DNA of 64,000 bases. Source: an uncultured Sphingopyxis sp. (GTDB lineage Bacteria; Pseudomonadota; Alphaproteobacteria; Sphingomonadales; Sphingomonadaceae). The notes under the pieces are model-generated. The model ran no database searches. It saw only the letters and a program-made list of their open reading frames with translations, and was not told the origin of the DNA. A program made the translations under genes and the position numbers. The stretch lies in assembly GCA_937873425.1 (NCBI GenBank), contig CALMYE010000139.1:1-64000 (forward strand), in the 5' to 3' direction. Within the stretch, counting starts at the first letter, position 1. The number at the start of each line of letters is the position of its first letter. This document shows, piece after piece, positions 34,093 through 42,715 of the stretch.

Positions 34093-36281
34093 CTCATAAA
34101 CACAGGCGGCTTGCCATCGCTGCGTTGCCCTGGCTGCTGATCGCGGGCGGGCTAGTGGTCGCCTACGGCCTCTTTGCGACATTGGCGGACAATCTCGCGG
34201 ACCGAAACATCCGGACGGGGTTCGGTTTCCTGTTCGACCGGGCGGGTTTCGCAATCGGCGAAACGCTGATCGCATACGCGCCGGGCGACTCCTATGTCGC
34301 GGCGCTGGCGGTGGGTCTTCTCAACACGCTTCTGATATCGGCGCTCGGTATTATCTTCTCGACCTTGCTCGGCCTCGCGGTCTGCATGGCGCGCCTGTCG
34401 TCCAACTGGCTGCTTGCGAGGCTCTCCGGCCTTTACATCGAACTTGTTCGCAACATTCCGCTGCTGCTCCAGATGTTCGTCTGGTACGCGGTCCTGCTTT
34501 TCGGTCTACCCGGCCCCGGTCCGGACGCCATCGGTGCGTTCGACCTCGACAATCGGGGCTTGCACATCCCCGCGCTCACCCTGGCCGGTCCGGGAAGGGC
34601 GGCCCTGCTCATCGCTATCGTTGCCTGTGCGATCCTGCTGGGTGCCGTGCGGCGAGGAGCCGTTCGCACACGCACCGCGCTGGCCTTCGCCGGCATCTCC
34701 CTGGCTCCGCTCCTGCTGTGGGGCGGGATCGATCTGCCGCGGGCGGGGCGCTTCGGAACCGTGGGCGGGCTGTCGCTCTCCACAGAGTTTCTGACGCTGG
34801 TCGCCAGCCTTTCGGTCTATGCCTCGGCCTATCTGGCCGAGATATTCCGCGGCGCGATCCTCGCCGTTCCTGCAGGGCAGAGCGAGGCCGCCAAAGCGCT
34901 CGGCCTGTCAACCGCGCAAACGATGAGACGGATCGTGATTCCGCAAGCGCTGCGCATTGCCATCCCGCCGATGACGAGCTGGCATCTCAACACGATCAAG
35001 AACAGCTCCCTGGGGGTAGCGATCGGTTATCCCGAGTTTGTCTCGGTAGTCGATACCGTTATCAGCCAGACAGGGCAGGCGATCGAAGGTGTTGGTCTGA
35101 TCGTCGCGACTTTCCTCCTGCTCTCGCTGTCCTTGTCGTTCGTTACCGGCCGCTATGCCCGCCGGTTGGGCTGGAACGTTGCCGGGCAGCCCGGCCGGAG
35201 CATCCCGTCGGCGCCCCTCGAACCCTTTCCGCTGCGCTCGGTAGTCGCCTGGCCGTCGTGGATGCGGCGCAATCTCTTCGGGGGAGGGCGCCAGTCAATA
35301 TTGACCATCGCGATCCTCGCCATGACCGCGGCTCTTGCCGGCAAGGCACTCTCGTGGCTGCTGTTCGACGCGACCTTCGCCGGGGGCGCGGCCGATTGCC
35401 GTTTGGCCAGCGGTGCCTGCTGGCCATTCCTCCGCGAAAATGTGCGGCTTATATTGTTCGGGACCTATCCCGAAGCCGAGCAGTGGCGGTCCGCAGCAGC
35501 GGCGGCGGCGCTGCTTTCCTGCCTCGCGTTCTCCTTCGTTCCGCGATTTTGGCGTAGCCGCCTCGGCCTAGCCTGGCTCGGCGCGATCGCGGTGGCGGTA
35601 CTTCTGCTGCGCGGCGGGTTCGCGGGCCTTTCCTATGTGCCGATGGAGAAGTGGAGCGGCCTGCCGGTCACATTGCTGCTCGCGAGCCTAGCGGTGGTCG
35701 GCGCGTTTCCGCTGGCCATACTCCTCGCATTCGGCCGCAGGTCGTCGCGGCGCGGGATTAGCTGGCCGAGCATCGCCTTCATCGAGCTGGTTCGTGGAAC
35801 GCCGCTGATCGGCGTGCTCTTCCTCGCCGCGGTCCTGTTCCCGCTGTTCGTGCCCTCTTATCTCTCGATCGACAGCCTGCCGCGCGTCCAGCTCGCGCTC
35901 ATATTCTTCACCGCCGCCTATATGGCGGAGGTCATCCGGGGCGGCCTGCTGGCGGTTCCCGCGGGGCAGGCCGAGGCCGCGCAGGCTCTTGGCCTCGCCA
36001 AATGGCAGGCGCGGCGCCACATCCTGTTGCCGCAGGCCCTGAAAGTCAGCGTACCCGGACTGGTCAACACTTCGATCAGCGAGGTGAAGAACACGACGCT
36101 CGTCCTCATCGTCGGCGTCTTCGATTTGTTGCAGACGACCCGCCTCTCCTACGTCGAGGCGCAATGGCGACCCTATTTCGCCGAAGCCTATCTTTTTACC
36201 GGGACAATCTTCTTCCTCCTCTGTTTTTCCCTGTCCCGGCTCAGCATGAAGATCGAACGGAAACTAAACTATGCAGGATAA
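34089..36281 (+). CDS. Fused amino-acid ABC permease (AapQ-AapM in one chain)
   Basis: This 730-residue inner-membrane protein contains two HisM-type permease domains end to end. Each has its own EAA loop for the ATPase: AEIFRGAILAVPAGQSEAAK, ALGLST near residue 255 and AEVIRGGLLAVPAGQAEAAQ, ALGLAK near residue 620. AapQ and AapM are normally separate polypeptides; here a linker (about residues 375-420) joins them with no stop or frameshift. It starts inside the SBP gene end and overlaps the downstream lyase start. It forms the membrane channel with the ATPase at 37515. Confidence 0.9.
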   Translation: MTHKHRRLAIAALPWLLIAGGLVVAYGLFATLADNLADRNIRTGFGFLFDRAGFAIGETLIAYAPGDSYVAALAVGLLNTLLISALGIIFSTLLGLAVCMARLSSNWLLARLSGLYIELVRNIPLLLQMFVWYAVLLFGLPGPGPDAIGAFDLDNRGLHIPALTLAGPGRAALLIAIVACAILLGAVRRGAVRTRTALAFAGISLAPLLLWGGIDLPRAGRFGTVGGLSLSTEFLTLVASLSVYASAYLAEIFRGAILAVPAGQSEAAKALGLSTAQTMRRIVIPQALRIAIPPMTSWHLNTIKNSSLGVAIGYPEFVSVVDTVISQTGQAIEGVGLIVATFLLLSLSLSFVTGRYARRLGWNVAGQPGRSIPSAPLEPFPLRSVVAWPSWMRRNLFGGGRQSILTIAILAMTAALAGKALSWLLFDATFAGGAADCRLASGACWPFLRENVRLILFGTYPEAEQWRSAAAAAALLSCLAFSFVPRFWRSRLGLAWLGAIAVAVLLLRGGFAGLSYVPMEKWSGLPVTLLLASLAVVGAFPLAILLAFGRRSSRRGISWPSIAFIELVRGTPLIGVLFLAAVLFPLFVPSYLSIDSLPRVQLALIFFTAAYMAEVIRGGLLAVPAGQAEAAQALGLAKWQARRHILLPQALKVSVPGLVNTSISEVKNTTLVLIVGVFDLLQTTRLSYVEAQWRPYFAEAYLFTGTIFFLLCFSLSRLSMKIERKLNYAG

Positions 36282-37518
36282 TCACGACAGAAAATGGCCC
36301 GGGGAGCCGGCAAGCCCGAAAGGGCACGCCTGGCAGGACCCGACGCGTGCCGTTCACGGCGGTCCCCGCCCGCGCGATCAGCGGGGCCTCATCAATCCGC
36401 CCGTCGATCGAGCCTCCACCATTATCTACGGCAGCGTCGAGGCCTATATGGACCGGCACCAGGGTCTCTACGATGAGGTCATCTATGGCCTGTACGGAAC
36501 GCGAACGACCTTTGCGCTCGCCGAGGCCGTCAGCGAACTCGAAGGCGGCTGCGCCACCGTCATCACCTCGTCTGGAACCAGCGCGATCGCGCTAGCCCTC
36601 ACGGCTTTCGTGGCCGGGGGCGATCATCTGCTCGTTGCGGATTGCGTCTATGGGCCGACCCGCAAGTTTCTGACCGACGTTCTCGCGCGCTTCGGGGTCG
36701 AGGTGGAGTATTTCCGGCCCGATATCGGAGCGGAGATTGCCGGGCTGTGCCGCAGCAACACCCGGCTCATCTACATCGAGACCCCGGGCTCGCAGACATT
36801 CGATATGATCGACGTCCCCGCGATCACGGCGGTTGCACGCAGCCGGGGCATATTGACCGCTCTCGACAACACCTGGGCGACGCCGCTTTTCTTCAAACCC
36901 TTGGCCCATGGGGTCGACATCTCGCTTGCTTCGGCAACCAAATATCTCTCGGGGCACTCCGACTGTCTGCTCGGCACGATGACCGCCGCCAGCGATGCCG
37001 TCTACCGCCAGCTCAAGGATGCGGCGGCGCGCTGGGGCAACTGCGCGAGTCCCGACAATTGTTATCTCGTCCACCGGGGCATCAGGACGCTCGATGCCCG
37101 CCTTGAACGCCACCAGCGTACCGCAGCGACGCTGATCGAATGGTTCGCCCAGCAACCCGAAGTGGTCGCGGTCCGCTATCCGGCCCATCCCGCCGATCCC
37201 GGCCATGCGATCTGGAAGCGGGATTTCACCGGAGCGTCCGGATTGTTCGGTGTTCAGCTCGATGGTCTTACCCCTCCGGAAACCAGCGCCTTTTTCAACG
37301 AATTCTCGCTGTTCCAGCTCGGTTCGAGTTGGGGCGGCTTCGAAAGCCTCGCGGTTCCGGCGTGGCCCGCTCCGATCCGCGACTTTCCCAATGGCGAGGC
37401 AGATGGGGCGCTGATCCGTATTCACGCCGGCCTCGAAGCGCCGCAGGATCTGATCGCCGACCTCGCCGCAGCCTTCGCGCGGGTACGGGCGCTACGCGGC
37501 CGGGGGCAGGCGTCATGA
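36271..37518 (+). CDS. PLP-dependent Cys/Met-metabolism enzyme, cystathionine beta-lyase-like
   Basis: This 415-residue enzyme is of the trans-sulfuration family. The Schiff-base lysine is K224 in SATKYLSGHSD; TSSGTSAIALAL binds the cofactor phosphate, and LDNTWATPLFFKP carries the Asp that pairs with the pyridine nitrogen. Beta-lyases release a thiol, pyruvate and ammonia from cystathionine or other S-substituted cysteines. The gene sits between the permease and the ATPase of an amino-acid ABC transporter, overlapping both by 4-11 bases. It therefore probably cleaves the imported substrate rather than serving core methionine synthesis. Confidence 0.88.
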   Translation: MQDNHDRKWPGEPASPKGHAWQDPTRAVHGGPRPRDQRGLINPPVDRASTIIYGSVEAYMDRHQGLYDEVIYGLYGTRTTFALAEAVSELEGGCATVITSSGTSAIALALTAFVAGGDHLLVADCVYGPTRKFLTDVLARFGVEVEYFRPDIGAEIAGLCRSNTRLIYIETPGSQTFDMIDVPAITAVARSRGILTALDNTWATPLFFKPLAHGVDISLASATKYLSGHSDCLLGTMTAASDAVYRQLKDAAARWGNCASPDNCYLVHRGIRTLDARLERHQRTAATLIEWFAQQPEVVAVRYPAHPADPGHAIWKRDFTGASGLFGVQLDGLTPPETSAFFNEFSLFQLGSSWGGFESLAVPAWPAPIRDFPNGEADGALIRIHAGLEAPQDLIADLAAAFARVRALRGRGQAS

Positions 37519-38267
37519 CCGACGCCTCGGGCCACGCGGCCGTCAGCTTGCGGCAGGTCGACAAATATTATGGCGCCTATCATGCCCTCCGCTCGATCGA
37601 CCTCGAAATCGCCCCGCGCGAGCGGATCGTGATTTGCGGCCCTTCAGGCTCCGGCAAATCGACGCTCATTCGCTGCATGAACAGGCTCGAAGTGCCCGAC
37701 TCCGGTGCCGTTTTGATCGAGGGAACCAAGATAACCGACGCGTCGCGGGAGGCCGTTGCGGCGCTCCGCGCCGTCGGCATGGTCTTTCAACTGTTCAATC
37801 TGTTCCCGCACAAGACGGTGCTGGAGAATTGCACCCTCGCGCCTGTCCTGCTCGGCGGCTTGTCTCTTCCGGAGGCGGAGGCGCGGGCCATATCCTATTT
37901 GGACAAAGTGAGGATTGCCGACCAGGCGGACAAATATCCGGGGCAGCTCTCGGGAGGGCAGCAACAGCGGGCCGCGATCGCCCGCGCTCTGACGATGGAA
38001 CCCCGGATTTTTCTCTTCGACGAGCCGACATCGGCGCTCGATCCCGAAATGATCAAGGAGGTACTAGATGTGATGACGGCCCTTGCCGGCGAAGGACGGA
38101 CGATGGTGTGCGTGACGCACGAAATGGGATTCGCGCGCGAGGCGGCCGATCGCATTCTTTTCATGGATCAGGGCCAGATCATCGAAGACGCGAGGCCGGC
38201 CGATTTTTTCGCGGCGCCGAAAAGCGAGCGCGCACGGACCTTTCTCGAACAGATAATTTCGCATTGA
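37515..38267 (+). CDS. aapP: Amino-acid ABC transporter ATPase (AapP/GlnQ-like)
   Basis: This 250-residue cytoplasmic ATPase has Walker A GPSGSGKST (42-50), Q-loop FQLFNLFPHKT, signature LSGGQQQR (145-152), Walker B IFLFDE (165-170), D-loop SALDPE and the switch His in VTHEMGFA. It powers the fused permease upstream. Its ATG overlaps the lyase stop, so the operon order is SBP, permease, lyase, ATPase. The open frame upstream inside the lyase gene is a shadow. Confidence 0.95.
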   Translation: MTDASGHAAVSLRQVDKYYGAYHALRSIDLEIAPRERIVICGPSGSGKSTLIRCMNRLEVPDSGAVLIEGTKITDASREAVAALRAVGMVFQLFNLFPHKTVLENCTLAPVLLGGLSLPEAEARAISYLDKVRIADQADKYPGQLSGGQQQRAAIARALTMEPRIFLFDEPTSALDPEMIKEVLDVMTALAGEGRTMVCVTHEMGFAREAADRILFMDQGQIIEDARPADFFAAPKSERARTFLEQIISH

Positions 38268-38397
38268 ACGGCTCATGTCGGTCGCCCCAAGCGGTGCCGA
38301 CCTACTTAATCATGTCATTTCATGAGCAAGCCGAGGGAGAGACCAGCCGGCTCCTTGCGCCAATAGGCTCGGGCCAGCAAAAAAATTTCAAAATCGA

Positions 38398-38424
38398 TGA
38401 GGGGTAGAGCTTTGGGGTGCGTAT
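38398..38424 (+). promoter_or_regulatory. ECF-type promoter D, reading toward the second TonB receptor
   Basis: TGAGGG, 13 bases, GTGCGTAT. It differs from the three promoters at the cop locus by one base in the second block and has exactly the same gap. It lies 127 bases before the receptor start codon. Confidence 0.6.
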
Positions 38425-38492
38425 CTAATAGGTATCATGCGCCCGGAATTTCCTTCATAACTAATTGATATGATTCAATAAATTCCTATTGA

Positions 38493-38506
38493 CCTGTATA
38501 TACATT
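38493..38506 (+). promoter_or_regulatory. HutC-type operator before the second TonB receptor
   Basis: CCTGTATATACATT contains the 10-bp palindrome TGTATATACA, the core expected for HutC-family GntR repressors. A related site CCTGTATAGACGGG lies at the start of the HutC-type gene at 43.5 kb, which flanks this same operon. Confidence 0.6.
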
Positions 38507-38551
38507 TGATGCTCTCTGAGGGGAATCAGCTAACCATCAGGGGGTTTCGCT

Positions 38552-41257
38552 ATGATGACCAGGACAATTTTGCTCGCGAGCGCCGCAGCGGTCGCCACCT
38601 TTGCAACGCCAGCGCTCGCGCAGAGCGATGCAGCGACGCAGTCACCCGCTGCGGAGGATGCTCCGAACGGATCGGACATCGTCGTGACCGGCTCGCGCAT
38701 TCGTCGCCAGGACCTCGCGGGCGTGGGGCCTGCGACGGTGGTATCCGCCGAACAGATAGAAAATACCGGTGTCGTCAATATCGAGACGGTGCTGCAGCGC
38801 CTGCCGGCCAACGCCGGTTTCGCGGGCAACCAGACCTCGGCCTATTGGGCGAACAATGGCTATGGGACGGCGCAGGTGAACCTGCGCGGCCTCGGTATCA
38901 AGCGCACCCTTGTGCTGCTCAACGGCCGCCGTCTCGTCGCGGGTGGCACCGGGGCGAACTCGTCGCCCGACCTCAACATGATCCCGGTCGCCGCACTCGC
39001 GCGCACCGATGTGCTGAAGGACGGCGCCTCGGCGATCTATGGCGCCGATGCGATGGCGGGTGTCGTCAACCTTGTAACGCGCACCGACTATGAAGGCCTC
39101 GGCCTCAGCGTCCGGCAGGGGATCACCGAAAAGGGCGATGGGTCGGATTTCACCGCCGATCTCCTCTGGGGTATCCGCAACGACCGTGGCGGCTTCATGG
39201 CAGCCGTCACCTACCAGAAGACGAAGGCCGTCAACATGGCCTCGCGAGCGCCCTGTTCGCTCGCGGAAACGACGCCGGGATCGCTGAGCTGCGTCAACAG
39301 CGCTTCGACCATCGGTGGGCGTGCGGTGCTGCCCAACGGTCAGCAGATCAACTTCAACCAGGTGCCGGGCGGCAACGGCAATTTCTTCGAGCCGTACAGC
39401 GCTGCGAAGCACAACTTCAACTCGAACCCGTTCCTGAACGCGGTCAGCCCGGTCGAGCGTGTCAGCACGGCCTTCTTCGCCGATTATGACCTGACCGACA
39501 ATATCGAGACGTTTGGCGAGTTCCTCTACACCTTCCGCAAATCGAACCAGATCGCGACGCCGGGAACGCTGCGCAACCTGTCGATCGCGGCGAGCAATCC
39601 GACCAACCCGACCGGACAGAATATCGTCCTCATCCAGCGCCGCCTCGCCGAGCCCGGCCCGCGTCAGTTCTTCCAGGAAACCGATACCTGGCAGGGCACC
39701 TTCGGCCTCCGCGGCAAGCTGTCGAACAATTGGGGATGGGAAGTCGCGGGCGCGTTCGGGCGTAACACCGCGGTCGATGGTTCGACCAACATCGCCAACC
39801 TCGAGCGCGTCGGCAACACGCTCGATACGACCAAGTGCAGCCTCGCGGCGGGGGCTTCGATTCCCTGCGCCGACTATCTGGGGTTCGGCGACCTGACGCC
39901 CGAAGTTCTCGACTATATCCTGTTCACCTCGCGCGATCGTGGCGGTAACGAACTGGCGACGGTCACGGCAGACATCAACGGCGACCTGTTCAAGCTGCCC
40001 GCAGGGCCCGTCTCCTTCGCGGCGGGCGTCGTCTATCGCAAGGAGAAGGGCTGGCGCGATCCCGATCCGCTGACCGTGCTCGGCATCGCCAACACCAACC
40101 AGCAAAGCCCGATTTCGGGAACGAGCATCGCCAAGGAAGCCTATCTCGAACTGTCGGTGCCGATCCTCGCCGACAAGCCCTTCTTCCAGTCGCTTACGCT
40201 CGATGGTGCGGTTCGCTACTCGAACTACGACCTGTTCGGCAGCGACTGGAACTACAAGGGTAGCGTTGACTGGGTCATCAATGACAGCTTCCGCCTGCGC
40301 GGGACCTACGGCACCGGTTTCCGCATTCCGAACGTCCCCGAACTGTTCGGGGGTGTGTCGGAGGGCAATCTGACGACGACCGATCCTTGCTCGCGCTACG
40401 CGACCAGCGGCAATGCGACGCTGATCGCGAACTGCCAGGCATCGGGCGTGCCCGCCAACTATGTCCAGCTCGGCACCACGATCCTCACCACGGTGGGCGG
40501 GAACGAGAATCTCCAGCCCGAAAGCTCGACCACCTGGACGGTCGGCACCGTGATCTCGCCGAAGGGGCTGGTCCCCGGCCTGTCGCTCACCGCCGACTGG
40601 TTCGATATCAAGATCAAGGACGCGATCCGCGCGATTCCGGGGTCCACGAAGCTGTCGATCTGCTACGCGAGTACGAACCTGTCGCATCCCTTCTGCGATG
40701 ATTTCACGCGCAGCCCGCTGACCGGCGAAGTGACATTCCTCTCCGCGCAGCCGATCAACACCGGCCGCGAGGAAATGAACGGGCTCGATCTCGGTCTCGT
40801 TTACGCGGGTGGCATCGGCAGTGTGAACATCTCGCTCGACGTCAATCTCACCTATCTCAATAAATATGTCGTCCTGCCCTTCCCGGGCGGCGCGCCGATC
40901 GATTTCGACGGCTTCATCGGCGGCGGCAACGGCGGCTATTCGAAGTGGCGCGGCTATGGCGTACTGACCGCCGAGAAGGACGGCATCAGCGCGACCTGGT
41001 CGACCCAGTGGATCGGCAAGGCGACCGACTTCAATGCGTCGCCCGGCGAAATCGGTTATCGCACGCCGAACGTCTTCTATCATAATCTCCAGCTCGCCTT
41101 TGAGATCGACGAGAAGACCCGCTTCCAATTCGGGGTCGACAACCTCTTCGATCGCAAGGCGCCGTACATCCAGAGCTTCACCGATGCGAACACCGACACG
41201 ATGACCTACGACCTGCTCGGCCGGCGCTTCTATGTCGGCTTCCGCACCGCCTTCTGA
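38552..41257 (+). CDS. TonB-dependent outer-membrane receptor (second)
   Basis: This 901-residue receptor has a signal peptide (TPALA-QS), a TonB-box region (SDIVVTGSRIRRQDL), a plug (VNLRGLGIKRTLVLLNGRRLV; VLKDGASAIYGADAMAGVVNL) and a barrel ending in VGFRTAF. Four cysteines in the barrel loops (APCSLAETTPGSLSC and others) could form disulfides. The ATG has an AGGGGG site. It is followed 11 bases later by two PepSY membrane proteins, a pairing usual for siderophore or metallophore uptake, where PepSY proteins act as inner-membrane reductases. The ligand is unknown. Confidence 0.93.
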   Translation: MMTRTILLASAAAVATFATPALAQSDAATQSPAAEDAPNGSDIVVTGSRIRRQDLAGVGPATVVSAEQIENTGVVNIETVLQRLPANAGFAGNQTSAYWANNGYGTAQVNLRGLGIKRTLVLLNGRRLVAGGTGANSSPDLNMIPVAALARTDVLKDGASAIYGADAMAGVVNLVTRTDYEGLGLSVRQGITEKGDGSDFTADLLWGIRNDRGGFMAAVTYQKTKAVNMASRAPCSLAETTPGSLSCVNSASTIGGRAVLPNGQQINFNQVPGGNGNFFEPYSAAKHNFNSNPFLNAVSPVERVSTAFFADYDLTDNIETFGEFLYTFRKSNQIATPGTLRNLSIAASNPTNPTGQNIVLIQRRLAEPGPRQFFQETDTWQGTFGLRGKLSNNWGWEVAGAFGRNTAVDGSTNIANLERVGNTLDTTKCSLAAGASIPCADYLGFGDLTPEVLDYILFTSRDRGGNELATVTADINGDLFKLPAGPVSFAAGVVYRKEKGWRDPDPLTVLGIANTNQQSPISGTSIAKEAYLELSVPILADKPFFQSLTLDGAVRYSNYDLFGSDWNYKGSVDWVINDSFRLRGTYGTGFRIPNVPELFGGVSEGNLTTTDPCSRYATSGNATLIANCQASGVPANYVQLGTTILTTVGGNENLQPESSTTWTVGTVISPKGLVPGLSLTADWFDIKIKDAIRAIPGSTKLSICYASTNLSHPFCDDFTRSPLTGEVTFLSAQPINTGREEMNGLDLGLVYAGGIGSVNISLDVNLTYLNKYVVLPFPGGAPIDFDGFIGGGNGGYSKWRGYGVLTAEKDGISATWSTQWIGKATDFNASPGEIGYRTPNVFYHNLQLAFEIDEKTRFQFGVDNLFDRKAPYIQSFTDANTDTMTYDLLGRRFYVGFRTAF

Positions 41258-41268
41258 GGAATTGGGAG

Positions 41269-41973
41269 ATGGCGATACGTTGGCCGCTGCTCGTTCGGCG
41301 AACGCATAAATGGCTGGCGCTGGTCGTGGGCGTCCAGGCTTTGCTCTGGACGTTGACCGGCTTCTACATGGTGGTCGTTCACATTGACACCATCCACGGC
41401 GATCATCTGGTGCGCTCCCCGGTGGCCCAGCCCTTCGACCTCGACGGCCTCGCAGCGCCGTCGAAGGTCGTCGCGGCCACGCCGGGGGTGTCCGAAATCC
41501 GTCTCCAGCGCTTTTCTGGCCAACCGGTCTGGCGCGCCGAGACTCCTGAAGGCGCGCGCTTGTTCGACGCGCGTTCGGGTGCGCCGCTGCCTGCCCTGAC
41601 CGAGTCCCGGGTCCGAGAACAGGCACGGCGCCTCTACACCGGTGACGGCAAGATCGTCTCAGTGCGACTTTTGACCGAGGCACCTCAGGAAATGCAGGCG
41701 CGCAAGCCACCCTATTGGCAGGTCGAGTTCGAAGGCTGGAACCGCCCGACGCTCTATCTGTCGCCGACGACCGGTGAGCTTATCTCGCGCCGCCACGCAT
41801 TGTGGCGCGTGTTCGACTTCGCGTGGATGCTCCACATCATGGACTATGATGAGCGCACGGACGTCAACAACCCGTTGCTCCGCGTCGCGACCTGGAGCGC
41901 CTTTGCGATGGCGCTGACCGGTGCGTGGTTGCTGATCTGGTCCTTCAAACGCCGCAAGAGGAAGCAGGCATGA
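41269..41973 (+). CDS. PepSY-type inner-membrane protein (first)
   Basis: This 234-residue protein has an N-terminal helix (RRTHKWLALVVGVQALLWTLTG), a periplasmic PepSY-like beta/alpha region (LYLSPTTGELISRRHALWRVFDF) and a C-terminal helix near a His pair (WMLHIMDYDE). Conserved His in the two membrane segments (RTHKW, LHIMDY) are typical heme or metal ligands of PepSY_TM proteins, several of which reduce ferric siderophores. It lies between the TonB receptor and a paralogue, with a 4-base overlap to the latter. Confidence 0.85.
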   Translation: MAIRWPLLVRRTHKWLALVVGVQALLWTLTGFYMVVVHIDTIHGDHLVRSPVAQPFDLDGLAAPSKVVAATPGVSEIRLQRFSGQPVWRAETPEGARLFDARSGAPLPALTESRVREQARRLYTGDGKIVSVRLLTEAPQEMQARKPPYWQVEFEGWNRPTLYLSPTTGELISRRHALWRVFDFAWMLHIMDYDERTDVNNPLLRVATWSAFAMALTGAWLLIWSFKRRKRKQA

Positions 41974-42704
41974 AGAAGATCCGCCTGACGCCGCTTTTCT
42001 TCCGGCGCATCCACAAATGGGTCGGCCTGATCCTCGGGCTCCAGTTCCTGCTCTGGGCGCTCAGCGGCTCGGTGATGGCCCTTCTCGACAAGGACAAGGT
42101 CGGCGGCCACGGCGGCGGCATGTCGCACGGGCATCCGCTGCCTCCGGGGGAATATTTCGACGTTGCGGCCTTGCCGCGGGGCGAGCCCGTCACCGGCGTA
42201 ATACTCCGCGATCTCGGAACCCGGCCGGTCTACGAGGTGCGCTCCGCGAAGGGCGTCCGCCTCGTCGATGCGACGAGCGGCGAGACTATTCGCGTCGATG
42301 AAGCCATGGCGCGCGAAGTCGCGTCGATGATGAACGAGGCGCCGATCCGGGAGGTGAGCGTGATCGCCAAGCCGAACCTCGAATCGCGCGATCATGAGGG
42401 TGCCATGTGGCGCGTCGATTTCGCCGATGCCGAGAACAGCAGCGCCTATGTCTCGCTCGACACCGCGCGTTTTCTTGTCATGCGCGGCGACACGTGGCGA
42501 ACGTGGGACTTCTTCTGGATGCTTCACAATATGGACTATGTGAACCGGAAGAGCTTCAATCACCCGTTGATCATTTTCGTCGCGTTCGGGGTGCTCTGGT
42601 TGTCCGGGACCGGCTTCTACCTTTTGTTCAAGAGCTTCAGTCGCGCCGATTTTCGCTGGCTGCGGCGCCGCCGCAAGCCCGTCGTGATCCGCCGCACAGC
42701 CTGA
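41970..42704 (+). CDS. PepSY-type inner-membrane protein (second)
   Basis: This 244-residue paralogue of the preceding product has the same plan: a first helix with the matching RIHKWVGLILGLQFLLWALSG, a periplasmic domain with a His-rich turn (GGHGGGMSHGHPLPPGEYFD), and a last helix after FFWMLHNMDYVNRKSFNHP. The start overlaps the preceding stop (ATGA). Two unequal halves encoded in tandem may form a heterodimer. It is convergent with the HutC-type gene, with an 11-base gap. Confidence 0.85.
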   Translation: MKKIRLTPLFFRRIHKWVGLILGLQFLLWALSGSVMALLDKDKVGGHGGGMSHGHPLPPGEYFDVAALPRGEPVTGVILRDLGTRPVYEVRSAKGVRLVDATSGETIRVDEAMAREVASMMNEAPIREVSVIAKPNLESRDHEGAMWRVDFADAENSSAYVSLDTARFLVMRGDTWRTWDFFWMLHNMDYVNRKSFNHPLIIFVAFGVLWLSGTGFYLLFKSFSRADFRWLRRRRKPVVIRRTA

Positions 42705-42715
42705 CGCGCCCGCGG

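Larger units (their letters stand above)
38268..38551. other. Regulatory region before the second TonB receptor
   Basis: These 284 bases are non-coding and become AT-rich toward the gene. They contain an ECF-type promoter match (38398-38424) and a HutC-type dyad (38493-38506), listed separately. A possible housekeeping promoter is TTCAAT (38474-38479), 17 bases, TATATA (38497-38502), which would place the dyad on the -10; this match is weak. Confidence 0.5.

Noticed and set aside
38642..41710. 1022-codon open frame on the minus strand
   Set aside because: It is antisense to the second TonB receptor; it has the composition of a shadow frame and no ribosome site.
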